Source: a virus
Length of the DNA: 64,000 nucleotides
Reading direction: 5' to 3' (one strand)
IMG/VR virus record: IMGVR_UViG_3300025881_000006
Location: 62,001-126,000 of that record
The position numbers and the translations under genes are program-made. Shown piece by piece: positions 27,331 through 35,465 of the stretch (position 1 is the stretch's first letter; every line of letters begins with the position of its first letter). The notes beneath the pieces were generated by a model. That model made no database searches. It was not told where the DNA came from and saw only the letters and a program-made list of their open reading frames with translations.

Positions 27331-28785
27331 ATGGGACTACATTTAAAGGTAGTAAATCACGATGAAGTATTCCATTCATTACGTGAACCGCCCATTATTG
27401 TAAATGAAGTAGATGTACTTAGTACTGATGCTAAAACTCGCTTTAATGAAATGATATCCACTAAATACGGAGGAGATAGCTTAAGCGTAGTACCCTCGTG
27501 TGATTGCGGTGAGGTATTAGGTGAGTACAATATCGGGAAGATGTGTCAAGGGTGCCACACTAAGGTTCAACACTCTACAGAAAGACACATTGAGTCCGGT
27601 GCATGGATTGAAGTACCTGAAGGGGTAAAGGGTTTAATCAATCCGGTTTTCTGGTTAATGTTCTCTAGTTATTTCAAAGCTTCAAGTTGTAACATGGTTG
27701 AGTGGCTGTGTAACCCTGCGTATAAGAACGATAATCCTAACAACGCCCTGTTAAACAGATTAAAAGCGTATGGCTTTCCACGTGGCTTGAATAACTTCCA
27801 TAATAACTTTGACGCTATCATGGAAGCATTGTTTAAGATATTCAATATTAATCGTAATACGTCATTACAACATCTTAAGACCATGATTGAAATGCATCGC
27901 GATGCGGTGTTCTGTCGATACCTACCTATTCCTAGTAAGATATGTTTCATTACTGAGAAGACGGTAACGGGTACATTTGCTGACCCTACGATGGCATTAG
28001 CATTAGATGCTATTAGAACTATCTCGATGATTAAGACGTTACGCACAATGACACTCAAGCGCCGTGAGTTACGAGCACTTAAGTGTTGTATGCAGTTGGC
28101 TGAGTATTACGATGAAACGTTTAAGAGCGGTCTAGCTTCTAAAGAAGGTTGGTTTCGTAAACATACGTTCGGTGGTAGATTACACTTTACCTTCCGTGCG
28201 GTTATTACATCACTGTCTGATAATCACGATTACGATGAGATACATCTCCCGTGGTCTTTGTCAGTGGGTGCATTTAAAACCATGCTTACTAACAAGTTAC
28301 TTAACTTAGACTATACGCCTAAGGGAGCTGCTGCTTTATTACAAGAGCATACAAACAAATATCATCCGTTAATCGATGACTTGTTTAAGGAACTGATAGC
28401 TGAATCGCCTAGAGTGAAAGATGTTATCCCTGATGCTCCTGTAAAGGACGATACTCACGGTATCCTTATCATACTACAACGTAACCCCACATTGGCTCGT
28501 GGTAGTGCTCAAGCATTGCGTGTTACTAAGATTAAGACAGACGTAGAGGTTAAAACAATCTCAATGTCAGTAAACATCTTAGCTGCTCCCAACGCTGACT
28601 TTGATGGTGATACACTTAATGGTGTTATCATTCTGGATAAGAAGATGTATAAAGATGTCTACATGTTATCTCCTCACTATGGTGTACTGTCTTTACAGAA
28701 ACCATTACAGGTAGGTAGTAATGTAGGTATGGCCAAGCCCGTTATCAGTACGATTGATAATTGGTTAATGGAAGGAAGAGCATAA
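27331..28785 (+). CDS. Non-virion RNA polymerase beta' subunit, N-terminal half
   Basis: 484 residues from ATG 27331, six bases after AAAGGAG. An N-terminal zinc site is visible (CDC at 57-59 and CQGC at 72-75). The catalytic magnesium loop NADFDGD is intact at residues 421-427, preceded by the RNPTLARGSAQ strand that matches the RQPTLHR region of cellular beta'. It ends soon after the active site, so the rest of beta' is encoded separately (see 45661). It corresponds to phiKZ gp55 in place and content. With its partners it would transcribe phage genes inside the nucleus. Confidence 0.93.
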   Translation: MGLHLKVVNHDEVFHSLREPPIIVNEVDVLSTDAKTRFNEMISTKYGGDSLSVVPSCDCGEVLGEYNIGKMCQGCHTKVQHSTERHIESGAWIEVPEGVKGLINPVFWLMFSSYFKASSCNMVEWLCNPAYKNDNPNNALLNRLKAYGFPRGLNNFHNNFDAIMEALFKIFNINRNTSLQHLKTMIEMHRDAVFCRYLPIPSKICFITEKTVTGTFADPTMALALDAIRTISMIKTLRTMTLKRRELRALKCCMQLAEYYDETFKSGLASKEGWFRKHTFGGRLHFTFRAVITSLSDNHDYDEIHLPWSLSVGAFKTMLTNKLLNLDYTPKGAAALLQEHTNKYHPLIDDLFKELIAESPRVKDVIPDAPVKDDTHGILIILQRNPTLARGSAQALRVTKIKTDVEVKTISMSVNILAAPNADFDGDTLNGVIILDKKMYKDVYMLSPHYGVLSLQKPLQVGSNVGMAKPVISTIDNWLMEGRA

Positions 28786-28789
28786 AGTA

Positions 28790-28827
28790 GTGACGACCCA
28801 TTACGGGTCGTCACTTATACTTTTTTT
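28790..28827 (+). terminator. Perfect 10-bp terminator
   Basis: GTGACGACCC pairs with GGGTCGTCAC around ATTAC, followed by TTATAC and seven T. Confidence 0.85.
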
Positions 28828-28842
28828 GTAATGAGGTGTGAT

Positions 28843-29259
28843 ATGAAGTTAGCTAAAGTACAATGTATACCGGTATTACCAGACGAGGACTATCGTAAGG
28901 TAAGGCAGCGTGTGTGGTCAAAAGTTGCCAAGGATACATTCCTTCCTGACGGCATTAAGGTACTAATCGTTACAGATAGATCGTGTGATGATGAATATCT
29001 TAATAGTAAACAACGTGACTTTGATTGCACAGAGGTAAGGATACAACCTGAAGACCCTACCCCTCTTGTTGATAGTAGTCAGATTCTAAACGGTTATGAT
29101 GTTGACCCTAGTCAGTTTAAGGTAGTCATTATACATACCCCTAAGATAATTACACCTACTGCTGTAAATGAGTTGCGTAAGTATGTAACTGGTATTGGTG
29201 GTACGGTTTATCTTACGTCAGATAGCATCGATATGGATTTAATTGTTGAATGGGATTAG
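28843..29259 (+). CDS. Unknown small protein
   Basis: 138 residues from ATG 28843 with GAGG six bases upstream (an earlier ATG at 28831 overlaps that site). The second half alternates strands and helices (IKVLIVTDRS, FKVVIIHTPK, GGTVYLTSD), the pattern of a small Rossmann-like fold, perhaps nucleotide- or ligand-binding. No family recognised. First of an accessory run. Confidence 0.6.
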   Translation: MKLAKVQCIPVLPDEDYRKVRQRVWSKVAKDTFLPDGIKVLIVTDRSCDDEYLNSKQRDFDCTEVRIQPEDPTPLVDSSQILNGYDVDPSQFKVVIIHTPKIITPTAVNELRKYVTGIGGTVYLTSDSIDMDLIVEWD

Positions 29260-29261
29260 AT

Positions 29262-29663
29262 ATGAAAGATGTATTTGAAGGTAGTGATGAAGGGGTAGCT
29301 AAAGCTATTAACTGGCTGAAGTATATAGGGGTTGATAAAGACCCTGAAGGTAAGTTAGATATAGTACACGATGTATGTGCACTTGCTCTAGCTAATCGTT
29401 TAGCTATACCTGAATTACGAGATACGGCGGTTAAGTGTGAATCTATGGCGGATTATAATATTGTCATGTCGTTATACTTTCGTGCTGGCTGTGGTCGATG
29501 GCCTTGGCATAAAGGATATAAAGACCCTGAATCAGATGAGCACGAGTGTCCTTATTATGGTTGGGAACATGCTGGATTTATGAAACACATCATCTGTGCA
29601 CCTGCTAATGTGATAACACTAAAGCAGTTAATGGATACGGTATCTAAACACCTTCCGGAGTAA
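29262..29663 (+). CDS. Unknown small protein
   Basis: 133 residues from ATG 29262 just after the previous stop; an ATG at 29250 would overlap it. Helical first half; second half has Cys and Trp residues (GCGRWPWH, ECPYYGWEH). No recognised domain. Confidence 0.55.
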   Translation: MKDVFEGSDEGVAKAINWLKYIGVDKDPEGKLDIVHDVCALALANRLAIPELRDTAVKCESMADYNIVMSLYFRAGCGRWPWHKGYKDPESDEHECPYYGWEHAGFMKHIICAPANVITLKQLMDTVSKHLPE

Positions 29664-29665
29664 TT

Positions 29666-29992
29666 ATGACTATATTTCAATGTAACCGATGCGGCTGTGC
29701 GGAAGACGTGGCGTTTGGCTTTATAGCTAAAAGTCCCCAAGGGCCCAGGGCATTTGTTAATTATACTTCTGGCACCCATGTATGTTCTGTATGTGCACCT
29801 ACATGTAGGGTTAATGGTGAACTTACACATATGCACGATGGCACTTGGCATGGTATGTTTCCTAGAATATTCCTACCACACGGAATGTTCATTACTAATG
29901 GTCAAGGTATGGTAGAACATATCGAAACTGGTATTTCTGGAAATGAAGCGTATAAACTTTACGGTAAGTCCGAAGAATATCCTAATTACTAA
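29666..29992 (+). CDS. Zinc-ribbon protein, copy 1 of a tandem pair
   Basis: 108 residues. Two Cys pairs, CNRCGC near the start and CSVCAP near residue 43, form a likely zinc ribbon. The C-terminal half holds WHGMF, IFLPHGMFITN and VEHIETGI. The next gene is a recognisable duplicate with the same blocks in the same order. Starts three bases after the previous gene. Function unknown; such small zinc ribbons often bind nucleic acids or proteins. Confidence 0.65.
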   Translation: MTIFQCNRCGCAEDVAFGFIAKSPQGPRAFVNYTSGTHVCSVCAPTCRVNGELTHMHDGTWHGMFPRIFLPHGMFITNGQGMVEHIETGISGNEAYKLYGKSEEYPNY

Positions 29993-30017
29993 ATTTACAA
30001 ATAAGGATTTAATACAC

Positions 30018-30344
30018 ATGGCTATATTTCAATGTCAACGATGTGGCTGTGCTGAAAATACCGGCACTGGTTGGTTTCATTCTGCCCATAGGAATGAAAA
30101 GTGGTTTGATGGTTATGCTAAGGATGAGAAGGTATGTTCAGCCTGTGCCCCTACCCATTACAAAGATGGTAGCCCTGTTAAAAAGTTTAATGGTGAATGG
30201 CATGGTAGTTTTAAACGTACATTCCTACCTCATGACATGTTCTTTACTAATGACCATGGTACGGTAGAACATATCGAAACTGGTATAATGGGTAACGGTG
30301 CATACGAGTACTATGGGCGTGCTGAAGAGTATCCAAAAGAATAA
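30018..30344 (+). CDS. Zinc-ribbon protein, copy 2 of a tandem pair
   Basis: 108 residues from ATG 30018 with AAGG upstream; a longer in-frame start at 29943 would run into copy 1. It keeps CQRCGC and CSACAP, then WHGSF, TFLPHDMFFTN and VEHIETGI. The spacing between Cys pairs matches copy 1. Near-identical nucleotide stretches at the start and near the end point to a fairly recent duplication. Confidence 0.65.
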   Translation: MAIFQCQRCGCAENTGTGWFHSAHRNEKWFDGYAKDEKVCSACAPTHYKDGSPVKKFNGEWHGSFKRTFLPHDMFFTNDHGTVEHIETGIMGNGAYEYYGRAEEYPKE

Positions 30345-30376
30345 AACTATATTAATCCTTAACCCTAGGAATGTTC

Positions 30377-30598
30377 ATGCCGAAATATAATAACTACCAT
30401 GACGCTGTTGTCGACCTTAAACTATTCGACCATAAGACCAGTGGTGATATATTAAAACTCTCTGACCATAACGGTTGGACTATTGCACACGAATTAGCTT
30501 CTCAGGGTATATTATTTACTAAACGTAAGGATATACTTTCATTAGAAAACACAGCTGGTTTATCGGTTAACGATGTATCTGAATTTGATGAAAAGTAA
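30377..30598 (+). CDS. Short ankyrin-like protein
   Basis: 73 residues from ATG 30377 (AGGA seven bases upstream). It contains NGWTIAHELASQGILF, the core helix-turn-helix of one ankyrin-type repeat, flanked by shorter half-repeats. A related segment (GMTIAHIAAGRG) occurs in the gene at 50244. It probably acts by binding another protein. Confidence 0.5.
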   Translation: MPKYNNYHDAVVDLKLFDHKTSGDILKLSDHNGWTIAHELASQGILFTKRKDILSLENTAGLSVNDVSEFDEK

Positions 30599-30604
30599 AT
30601 GAAT

Positions 30605-30635
30605 AAAGAACTATGTACACGTGGTTCTTTTTTTG
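30605..30635 (+). terminator. Terminator with T-tract
   Basis: AAAGAAC pairs with GTTCTTT; with wobble pairs the stem extends to 12 around TACA. A tract of T follows directly. Confidence 0.7.
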
Positions 30636-30655
30636 TTATAAAGGAGTAGCTCCAG

Positions 30656-31039
30656 ATGGCTTTATCTCTAAACGTCCCTGTTGTAATGGGTATATATCTC
30701 ACGCACAGGTTACCTAAAGTCAAACTTAGGTTTAATGGGGAGTATACTGATAGTTTAACCCTACATGTAGGCATTCGTTCTCAGTCTACTGTAGTGGAAT
30801 TAGTTAATGAAATCTATTCTACTTTAAATACCGTTGGGGCTGTTATCTCTAAGAAAGAAGCTGACTTACGTCAATCTGGACTAGATATTAGTGCAGCAAT
30901 ACTACGTGACCTTACTAACTATGTAGAGGCGTGCATGGAATGTATCGACGGTATAAACCCTTCGTCAGAACCGTTTGATTCCTTATTAGGTAGGTTCCAC
31001 ATCACACTTAAGAACATAAATGAAGAGGAGGATGAGTAA
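30656..31039 (+). CDS. Unknown small protein
   Basis: 127 residues, GGAG upstream. Strand-rich N-terminus (KVKLRFNGEY, LTLHVGI) and a helical C-terminus ending in an acidic NEEEDE. Its stop and the next ATG share a base (TAATG). No family recognised. Confidence 0.55.
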   Translation: MALSLNVPVVMGIYLTHRLPKVKLRFNGEYTDSLTLHVGIRSQSTVVELVNEIYSTLNTVGAVISKKEADLRQSGLDISAAILRDLTNYVEACMECIDGINPSSEPFDSLLGRFHITLKNINEEEDE

Positions 31040-31458
31040 TGGTTGAAGGTGATATTACAGTAAGTAACAATGATGGTATAATATCCATCCTTGATGGTGA
31101 CCCTAACAAGGTTAGTACAGTCCATACCCATAGCGTCCCTATTGGCATACCAGAAGGTTTACATCCAGACACTGCCGATACAGTACTATTTGGAATGGTT
31201 AAAGTGTTAAACAAATTAACATTAGCACAGAAAAAGCACGGTCTAGATAGAGGGTGGCGATATCCGCCTAGTACTACTACGCTAGACGAGAGAGGTGATG
31301 GTAGGTATTTCAATACACCTGAGCAATGCGTAACTGCATTAATATCACACCTAAAGAAAGGCGATACTACTGATGCTATCGCTTACCTAATATACCTACA
31401 GTCCCTTTGTGGGGAAAGTAAGGTATCCGAATTAATAACCGCATTTAAAGAGATATAA
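31039..31458 (+). CDS. Unknown, possibly MazG-like nucleotide pyrophosphohydrolase
   Basis: 139 residues, translationally coupled to the preceding gene. The segment VLNKLTLAQKKHGLDRGWRY followed later by ALISHLKKGDTTDAIAYL resembles small phage proteins sometimes annotated as dATP/dGTP pyrophosphohydrolases (a helix with a Gly-Trp turn, then H..KGD..D). The full four-acid metal site of MazG is not seen, so the assignment is weak. Confidence 0.5.
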   Translation: MVEGDITVSNNDGIISILDGDPNKVSTVHTHSVPIGIPEGLHPDTADTVLFGMVKVLNKLTLAQKKHGLDRGWRYPPSTTTLDERGDGRYFNTPEQCVTALISHLKKGDTTDAIAYLIYLQSLCGESKVSELITAFKEI

Positions 31459-31462
31459 GAAG

Positions 31463-31570
31463 ATGAAGCACCTAAGACAGATAACCGTTAAACAAATTGG
31501 TATTGCAGTTAATGTAATAGGTGTACTATTCCTGATTGGTATAATGGCGTATGTTTATAATAGTTACTAG
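31463..31570 (+). CDS. Tiny single-pass membrane protein
   Basis: 35 residues: a basic start (MKHLRQITVKQ) and one hydrophobic span, IGIAVNVIGVLFLIGIMAYVY. The basic-inside rule puts the N-terminus in the cytoplasm. Only a weak AAGAAG lies upstream, so it may be translated by coupling with the preceding gene. It sits in a 169-base gap that holds nothing else clear. Confidence 0.4.
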   Translation: MKHLRQITVKQIGIAVNVIGVLFLIGIMAYVYNSY

Positions 31571-31627
31571 TGATTCCGTCTAATTTTATGTAACTGTAAT
31601 CACAAACCGTCTATCAGGAGTTAGAAA

Positions 31628-32455
31628 ATGAAACATCAGGGTACCAAAGAGCTATCTTTATCTGCTAGAATGATAGCATTGGAGTCTCGTACCTCCGCTA
31701 AGAGTGGAAGTAGTATGAATTTCTCCCGCATCCCCGCCTTTTTAGATACTGTCGTGAGTACTGTTAAGGGTGCCTTGGGATTTCAAGAAAAGTCTTCAGC
31801 AAAGAGCCAACCTATGAGTAATAGTTTTACCAAGTTATTAGGTAAATCTAATTATGTTGATCTTGCCGATGTGCACATTTTTAGACCTACAGGTATGAAA
31901 GGAACGTATAGTGATTACCTAGACATGCTAGACTACTTCCAAGCTCGCATACTAGATATAGAAAAACGCGTCCTGTTACCTGCTAGTCAGTTAATTACGG
32001 CATTAGTATCTGAACCTTCCAGATTATCTAAAGACGTACGTATCAACGTTAAACATGCTGATATAGACGACTTAAGACAACGTATGGCTAAGAGCATTGA
32101 TGTATCTGATGAAGCCGATATGGTCCGTTACGCTGATGCTATTAAGCGTAATAGCGATTGGGGTTCTATAGTGAAACGTCTTGATGATATTGCAGCTGAT
32201 TATAATGCAGTAGGTGTTAAAAACATACTACTACGTATCAGTAACATATCCGAAGCGTCTCGTATATTGATTGAAACAATGCAATCTTCACCTGATACCC
32301 ATGCGGTAAATGGTAATGCTATTGCTGACATTGTGGAGTTATTACACAATGCTGCATTAGAAGTGGAAATGTTTGCAGCACACGGTTACAATATTCGTAC
32401 TATGCAGTCGGCGTTAGCTGATAGTTACGATAAGCTAAAAGAAGTCATTTCCTAA
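31628..32455 (+). CDS. Unknown helical protein, possibly internal virion protein
   Basis: 275 residues, CAGGAG upstream. Basic Ser/Lys-rich first 70 residues, then long amphipathic helices (DYLDMLDYFQARILDIEKRV). No enzyme motif. The composition recalls the helical N-terminal parts of internal head proteins and, more loosely, the gene at 61877. This is a guess from composition. Confidence 0.45.
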   Translation: MKHQGTKELSLSARMIALESRTSAKSGSSMNFSRIPAFLDTVVSTVKGALGFQEKSSAKSQPMSNSFTKLLGKSNYVDLADVHIFRPTGMKGTYSDYLDMLDYFQARILDIEKRVLLPASQLITALVSEPSRLSKDVRINVKHADIDDLRQRMAKSIDVSDEADMVRYADAIKRNSDWGSIVKRLDDIAADYNAVGVKNILLRISNISEASRILIETMQSSPDTHAVNGNAIADIVELLHNAALEVEMFAAHGYNIRTMQSALADSYDKLKEVIS

Positions 32456-32488
32456 GAAGTGGCTTTTAATTATGGACAGGAGTGATTA

Positions 32489-32827
32489 GTGTTATTTTCA
32501 AGAAAGAGTTACATAATCACCATTGATAAGAATGTACTTGAAGTTTTTCTTGGTGTACTTACTGGCATGGGTCGCGGTTCTTTTAAAACCGTATTAATAC
32601 ATGCTAAGAAAAAAAGTACATTAAAGGTAGAAGAACTTCAGGGGATTCCTAACATTACTATAGATGGTGTGATTGTCGATGTCCCCGGCTTAAAGGGCGT
32701 ACTTGCTAATATTGATAGTAATCCCGATACTGAGAAAGGTATCGTTAGAGTAAAGTCTGGTCATTATGCATACCGCTACAAGCCTGACCTTAATCAAATT
32801 ATCATCAATGCAAATAACAACTCTTAG
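32489..32827 (+). CDS. Unknown small protein, GTG start
   Basis: 112 residues from a GTG with ACAGGAG six bases upstream. Begins SYIITIDKNVLEVFLG and ends LNQIIINANN, so it has an opening and a closing strand like the 16.5-21 kb array, but the middle is strand-rich rather than helical. No family recognised. Confidence 0.55.
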   Translation: MLFSRKSYIITIDKNVLEVFLGVLTGMGRGSFKTVLIHAKKKSTLKVEELQGIPNITIDGVIVDVPGLKGVLANIDSNPDTEKGIVRVKSGHYAYRYKPDLNQIIINANNNS

Positions 32828-32858
32828 CCAGCCCTAGGAATATTTTAATACACGTCTT

Positions 32859-32886
32859 GACATATACTATAATCAAACACTATAGT
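32859..32886 (+). promoter_or_regulatory. Promoter before a non-coding stretch
   Basis: GACATATACTATAATC with ACTATAG downstream matches the copy at 12029 in spacing. It also reads as a bacterial sigma70 promoter, TTGACA (32857-32862), 18 bases, TATAGT (32881-32886). Both readings predict a transcript starting near 32893. Confidence 0.5.
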
Positions 32887-32892
32887 CCCTAT

Positions 32893-33035
32893 TCAAGACG
32901 CTTTTCATTCTCTATGCGCATTATGCGTTTAAGAAATGACCATGTTTGATAACAGCAAGAATGTTATATGAATCACCGTAGACCGCATACCACTTAACAG
33001 ACTAGAGGCCCAGCAATTGCGGGTACTCTAGTCTG
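32893..33035 (+). ncRNA. Candidate small non-coding RNA
   Basis: Between the promoter and a strong terminator lie about 140 bases with no open frame longer than 11 codons and no ribosome site. A small CGCA/TGCG hairpin lies near 32918. The gap 32828-33227 is the longest gene-free stretch in the window; after the terminator it holds a TTATGCCGT element (33055-33063), AT-rich DNA, and the promoter of the next gene. Expression is inferred from the flanking signals only. Confidence 0.4.
32998..33035 (+). terminator. Strong 10-bp hairpin
   Basis: CAGACTAGAG pairs perfectly with CTCTAGTCTG, with an inner GCCC/GGGT pairing around AGCAATTGC. TTATGCCGTC follows 20 bases later. Confidence 0.7.
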
Positions 33036-33171
33036 CGTAACTAATAAACAGTGCTTATGCCGTCATCAATTTAACTAACATACTTAATATAGGTAACCAT
33101 GATATTAACTAACTTACCCGGTATCTTTCCCTTGATAGTCTAGTCTCGAATCTTATTGCACATAAGTACAG

Positions 33172-33199
33172 ACCTACATTATCATTGCGTTAAGTATAC
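33172..33199 (+). promoter_or_regulatory. Phage promoter motif
   Basis: ACCTACATTATCATTGCGT then TAAGTATACC, about 30 bases before the ATG at 33228. A consensus copy. Confidence 0.65.
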
Positions 33200-33227
33200 C
33201 CTTACGCTAACAATAATGAGGTGCAAC

Positions 33228-33704
33228 ATGCAATACATCAACAAAGTCGATGCTATTACTTCCGACGAGAAAGTCAACGCCTTACTAGGCGACTTTCTAA
33301 CTAAACAAACTAATAAACATAAACCTCAGCTGGATATCGCTGGGTTTAATAGTCAACTACTGGCATCCAGTAAGAAACAAGAAGTTGTTGTTATCTGCAA
33401 AGACCAGTATGTGGCACAAGACCTTTACAAAACTTTCAAAGGAGTAAAGGGTGTGTTTACTACTAATGAACCGCTGTGTTTAACTGATGCATTGGGAGAC
33501 TTGAATAAAGTCTTAGGTTGTAACGGCCAGTACACTTTCCGTGCTATACGTTACAACTCTGATGTAGATAACCAGTCAGTGCTTGATGAAGCATTAGAAG
33601 ATGTTGCCCTTAGAGCAAACAGTTCTAATGTACAAGTCATAACCAGTGACTTCTTGAAAACTTTATCTACTGAGGATAAAGAGTTTCTATTTGGTACATT
33701 CTAA
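33228..33704 (+). CDS. Unknown protein with its own promoter and terminator
   Basis: 158 residues from ATG 33228 with GAGGTG upstream. Strand/helix alternation (KQEVVVICKDQYVAQDLYKTF) and no recognised motif. It is one of the few genes with a consensus promoter and terminator to itself, which suggests strong or specifically timed expression. Confidence 0.65.
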   Translation: MQYINKVDAITSDEKVNALLGDFLTKQTNKHKPQLDIAGFNSQLLASSKKQEVVVICKDQYVAQDLYKTFKGVKGVFTTNEPLCLTDALGDLNKVLGCNGQYTFRAIRYNSDVDNQSVLDEALEDVALRANSSNVQVITSDFLKTLSTEDKEFLFGTF

Positions 33705-33707
33705 AGT

Positions 33708-33740
33708 AGAGGGGCCTAGCGGTCCCTCTCTTTATGCCGT
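33708..33740 (+). terminator. Terminator with TTATGCCGT tail
   Basis: AGAGGGGCC pairs with GGTCCCTCT (one G-T pair) around TAGC, then CTTTATGCCGT. Confidence 0.75.
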
Positions 33741-33817
33741 TGGTGGCGGTATCTCAGAAATTACACCCAAGGAACATTTATGAATAAAAGAAACCCTTAC
33801 AAAACAGGAGACGTTAT

Positions 33818-34432
33818 ATGGCTACGGTAGTATATGGTGGTGATGCTGAATTTAATGCATTAGCATATGGTGAAAAGCACCCCAACCTAGTACAATTTCT
33901 TACCAACCAAGTAGCATCATTTTCACAGAACTTGAATGACCAAGGTCGGTACTTGTACGATAGAGCCGAAGCTGCGTTCCAAGCTATCCATAATTCCGAT
34001 GCCGTTAGACTAGCTCGTGCGGTACGTAGGAAAGCACAGAACATTTGGGACGATGGGAATATCAAGCCGTTGACGGATATTGGTCAGTTGCAAAATGCAC
34101 AGTTAAAAATGCAACGTTGGATAATGGCTGAACCAAAGGTGAGACGTTCATATCACGAACAAAGATGTGATGGTTACTCAGATAGTTATATAGATACTAA
34201 CCCTAACAGCATAGGGGAATCTCATTATGACTACCGAAGAGTGATGGATGGTATGCTGACAACTAACAAAGAAGGTCGTGACGTTATTACTAACTATGTC
34301 GATGTTATCTGCGATGGTGATAATCTATCCATCGAGGAACAAGTAGATATACTAGTGACATGGCAATCAGTTAAAGAGCATATGAATCGCAAGAAGGATG
34401 ACCCAACTAGTCCTTTCAACGCAAGTCTTTAA
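33818..34432 (+). CDS. Unknown conserved-looking protein
   Basis: 204 residues, CAGGAG upstream. Helical first half (LYDRAEAAFQAIHNSDAVRL), then an aromatic/charged block, YHEQRCDGYSDSYID, and a helical end. I recall similar blocks in jumbo-phage hypothetical proteins but no function. Single-gene unit with a terminator at 34443. Confidence 0.6.
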   Translation: MATVVYGGDAEFNALAYGEKHPNLVQFLTNQVASFSQNLNDQGRYLYDRAEAAFQAIHNSDAVRLARAVRRKAQNIWDDGNIKPLTDIGQLQNAQLKMQRWIMAEPKVRRSYHEQRCDGYSDSYIDTNPNSIGESHYDYRRVMDGMLTTNKEGRDVITNYVDVICDGDNLSIEEQVDILVTWQSVKEHMNRKKDDPTSPFNASL

Positions 34433-34442
34433 TCTAAAGTAG

Positions 34443-34467
34443 GGGTATGTTCAATACCCTTATTTTT
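34443..34467 (+). terminator. Terminator with T-tract
   Basis: GGGTAT pairs with ATACCC around GTTCA, then TTATTTTTTT. Confidence 0.75.
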
Positions 34468-34487
34468 TTAATCCACTAAGGATACTT

Positions 34488-34895
34488 ATGACTATTGCAG
34501 TCCCTACCCTAACAACGGATGGGTTCGTACAAAATATCGGACCATTAGCAGATAGATTATTGAGTTACTTTTTAGTAAGTGAGTATTCTCAATCTAATAT
34601 CTATTACGGTAAAATATCCTCACTGGCTTACTTGGTTTATAAGTACGGTAGTGACCCACAGCAAATGAATATTGAAATACAACGTACTTTGCAAACTTAC
34701 CTTGACCGTCATTTTGATAGCGTTACTATTAGAGTCACTATTGAAGATGACCCAGAAAATCCTGATAGTGGTCAATATGGTCTACGTTTAGATATTCAGG
34801 TTTCTAAGGATGGAGAACGTTATTCTCTTGGTAAAGAAGTAAGTGTTATTAATTCTAAACTTGTTTCGTTAATGGATACTTTAAACAATGGCTAA
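34488..34895 (+). CDS. Unknown small protein
   Basis: 135 residues, AAGGA before the ATG. Helical N-terminal half and a strand-rich second half (SVTIRVTIEDD, YGLRLDIQVSKDG). The end overlaps the next gene by eight bases. First gene of a run leading to the nuclease at 35466. Confidence 0.55.
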   Translation: MTIAVPTLTTDGFVQNIGPLADRLLSYFLVSEYSQSNIYYGKISSLAYLVYKYGSDPQQMNIEIQRTLQTYLDRHFDSVTIRVTIEDDPENPDSGQYGLRLDIQVSKDGERYSLGKEVSVINSKLVSLMDTLNNG

Positions 34896-35451
34896 AGACA
34901 GAGCTCAATCAAACAGAGATGTGTTATTGGATTCACAGACTCGTGAAGCAATGGACACCATTACAAAACTATCTCATCAAAAGGCAACTATTGACTTAGA
35001 TACGTTCGTCCGTGTTTATTTACCCGCACTGGGACAATCGCATGAAGACCCATTATCTTTAGTACCGTGGGTTAAGCTAGCCGGTGGCCCATTCATGCCC
35101 GTAGACGTAGTCTCTAACGGTCGTGTAGTACATACGGTACCTCCACTATTAAATCGTACCCAAACAGTCTTAAACAGCACTAACGGGCAATCTCTTTCCA
35201 ATCTAGTTGAGATAGCTAATAAGAAACGTGATGTCTCACCAAACTTAGGCATTAATCACCTACGTCAAGGACTAGAAGGTCGTGTGCAGGATAGACGTGT
35301 GGTTGTATCTGAACTATTAGAGTGGAATAGCATATTAACAAAATACGGTTACTCACCTATTGAGATTCCAGATGCTGTTAAGAACGCTGACCCAAGCGAA
35401 CCTGCAAGTAATGGTAACGATAACATTTTCACTGAGTACGAGGACTTATAA
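34888..35451 (+). CDS. Unknown protein
   Basis: 187 residues overlapping the preceding gene by eight bases. Charged helical N-terminus, a Pro/Gly-rich middle (LAGGPFMPVDVVSNGRVV) and an acidic C-terminal end. No family recognised. Probably co-transcribed with the nuclease. Confidence 0.55.
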   Translation: MAKDRAQSNRDVLLDSQTREAMDTITKLSHQKATIDLDTFVRVYLPALGQSHEDPLSLVPWVKLAGGPFMPVDVVSNGRVVHTVPPLLNRTQTVLNSTNGQSLSNLVEIANKKRDVSPNLGINHLRQGLEGRVQDRRVVVSELLEWNSILTKYGYSPIEIPDAVKNADPSEPASNGNDNIFTEYEDL

Positions 35452-35465
35452 CTAAGGAACGCACC

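Noticed and set aside
32857-32873. TTGACA followed at once by TATAAT as a sigma70 promoter
   Set aside because: Only five bases separate the two boxes. The usable -10 is TATAGT at 32881, giving 18 bases, and the site also fits the phage motif class, so I list it under both readings.
33156-33227. TTG-initiated extension of the gene at 33228
   Set aside because: It runs through the promoter motif at 33172 and lacks a ribosome site.
33780-33830. A 16-codon frame MNKRNPYKTGDVIWLR with AAGGA upstream
   Set aside because: It overlaps the start and ribosome site of the gene at 33818 and has no other support. It could be a leader peptide, but I cannot tell it from chance.
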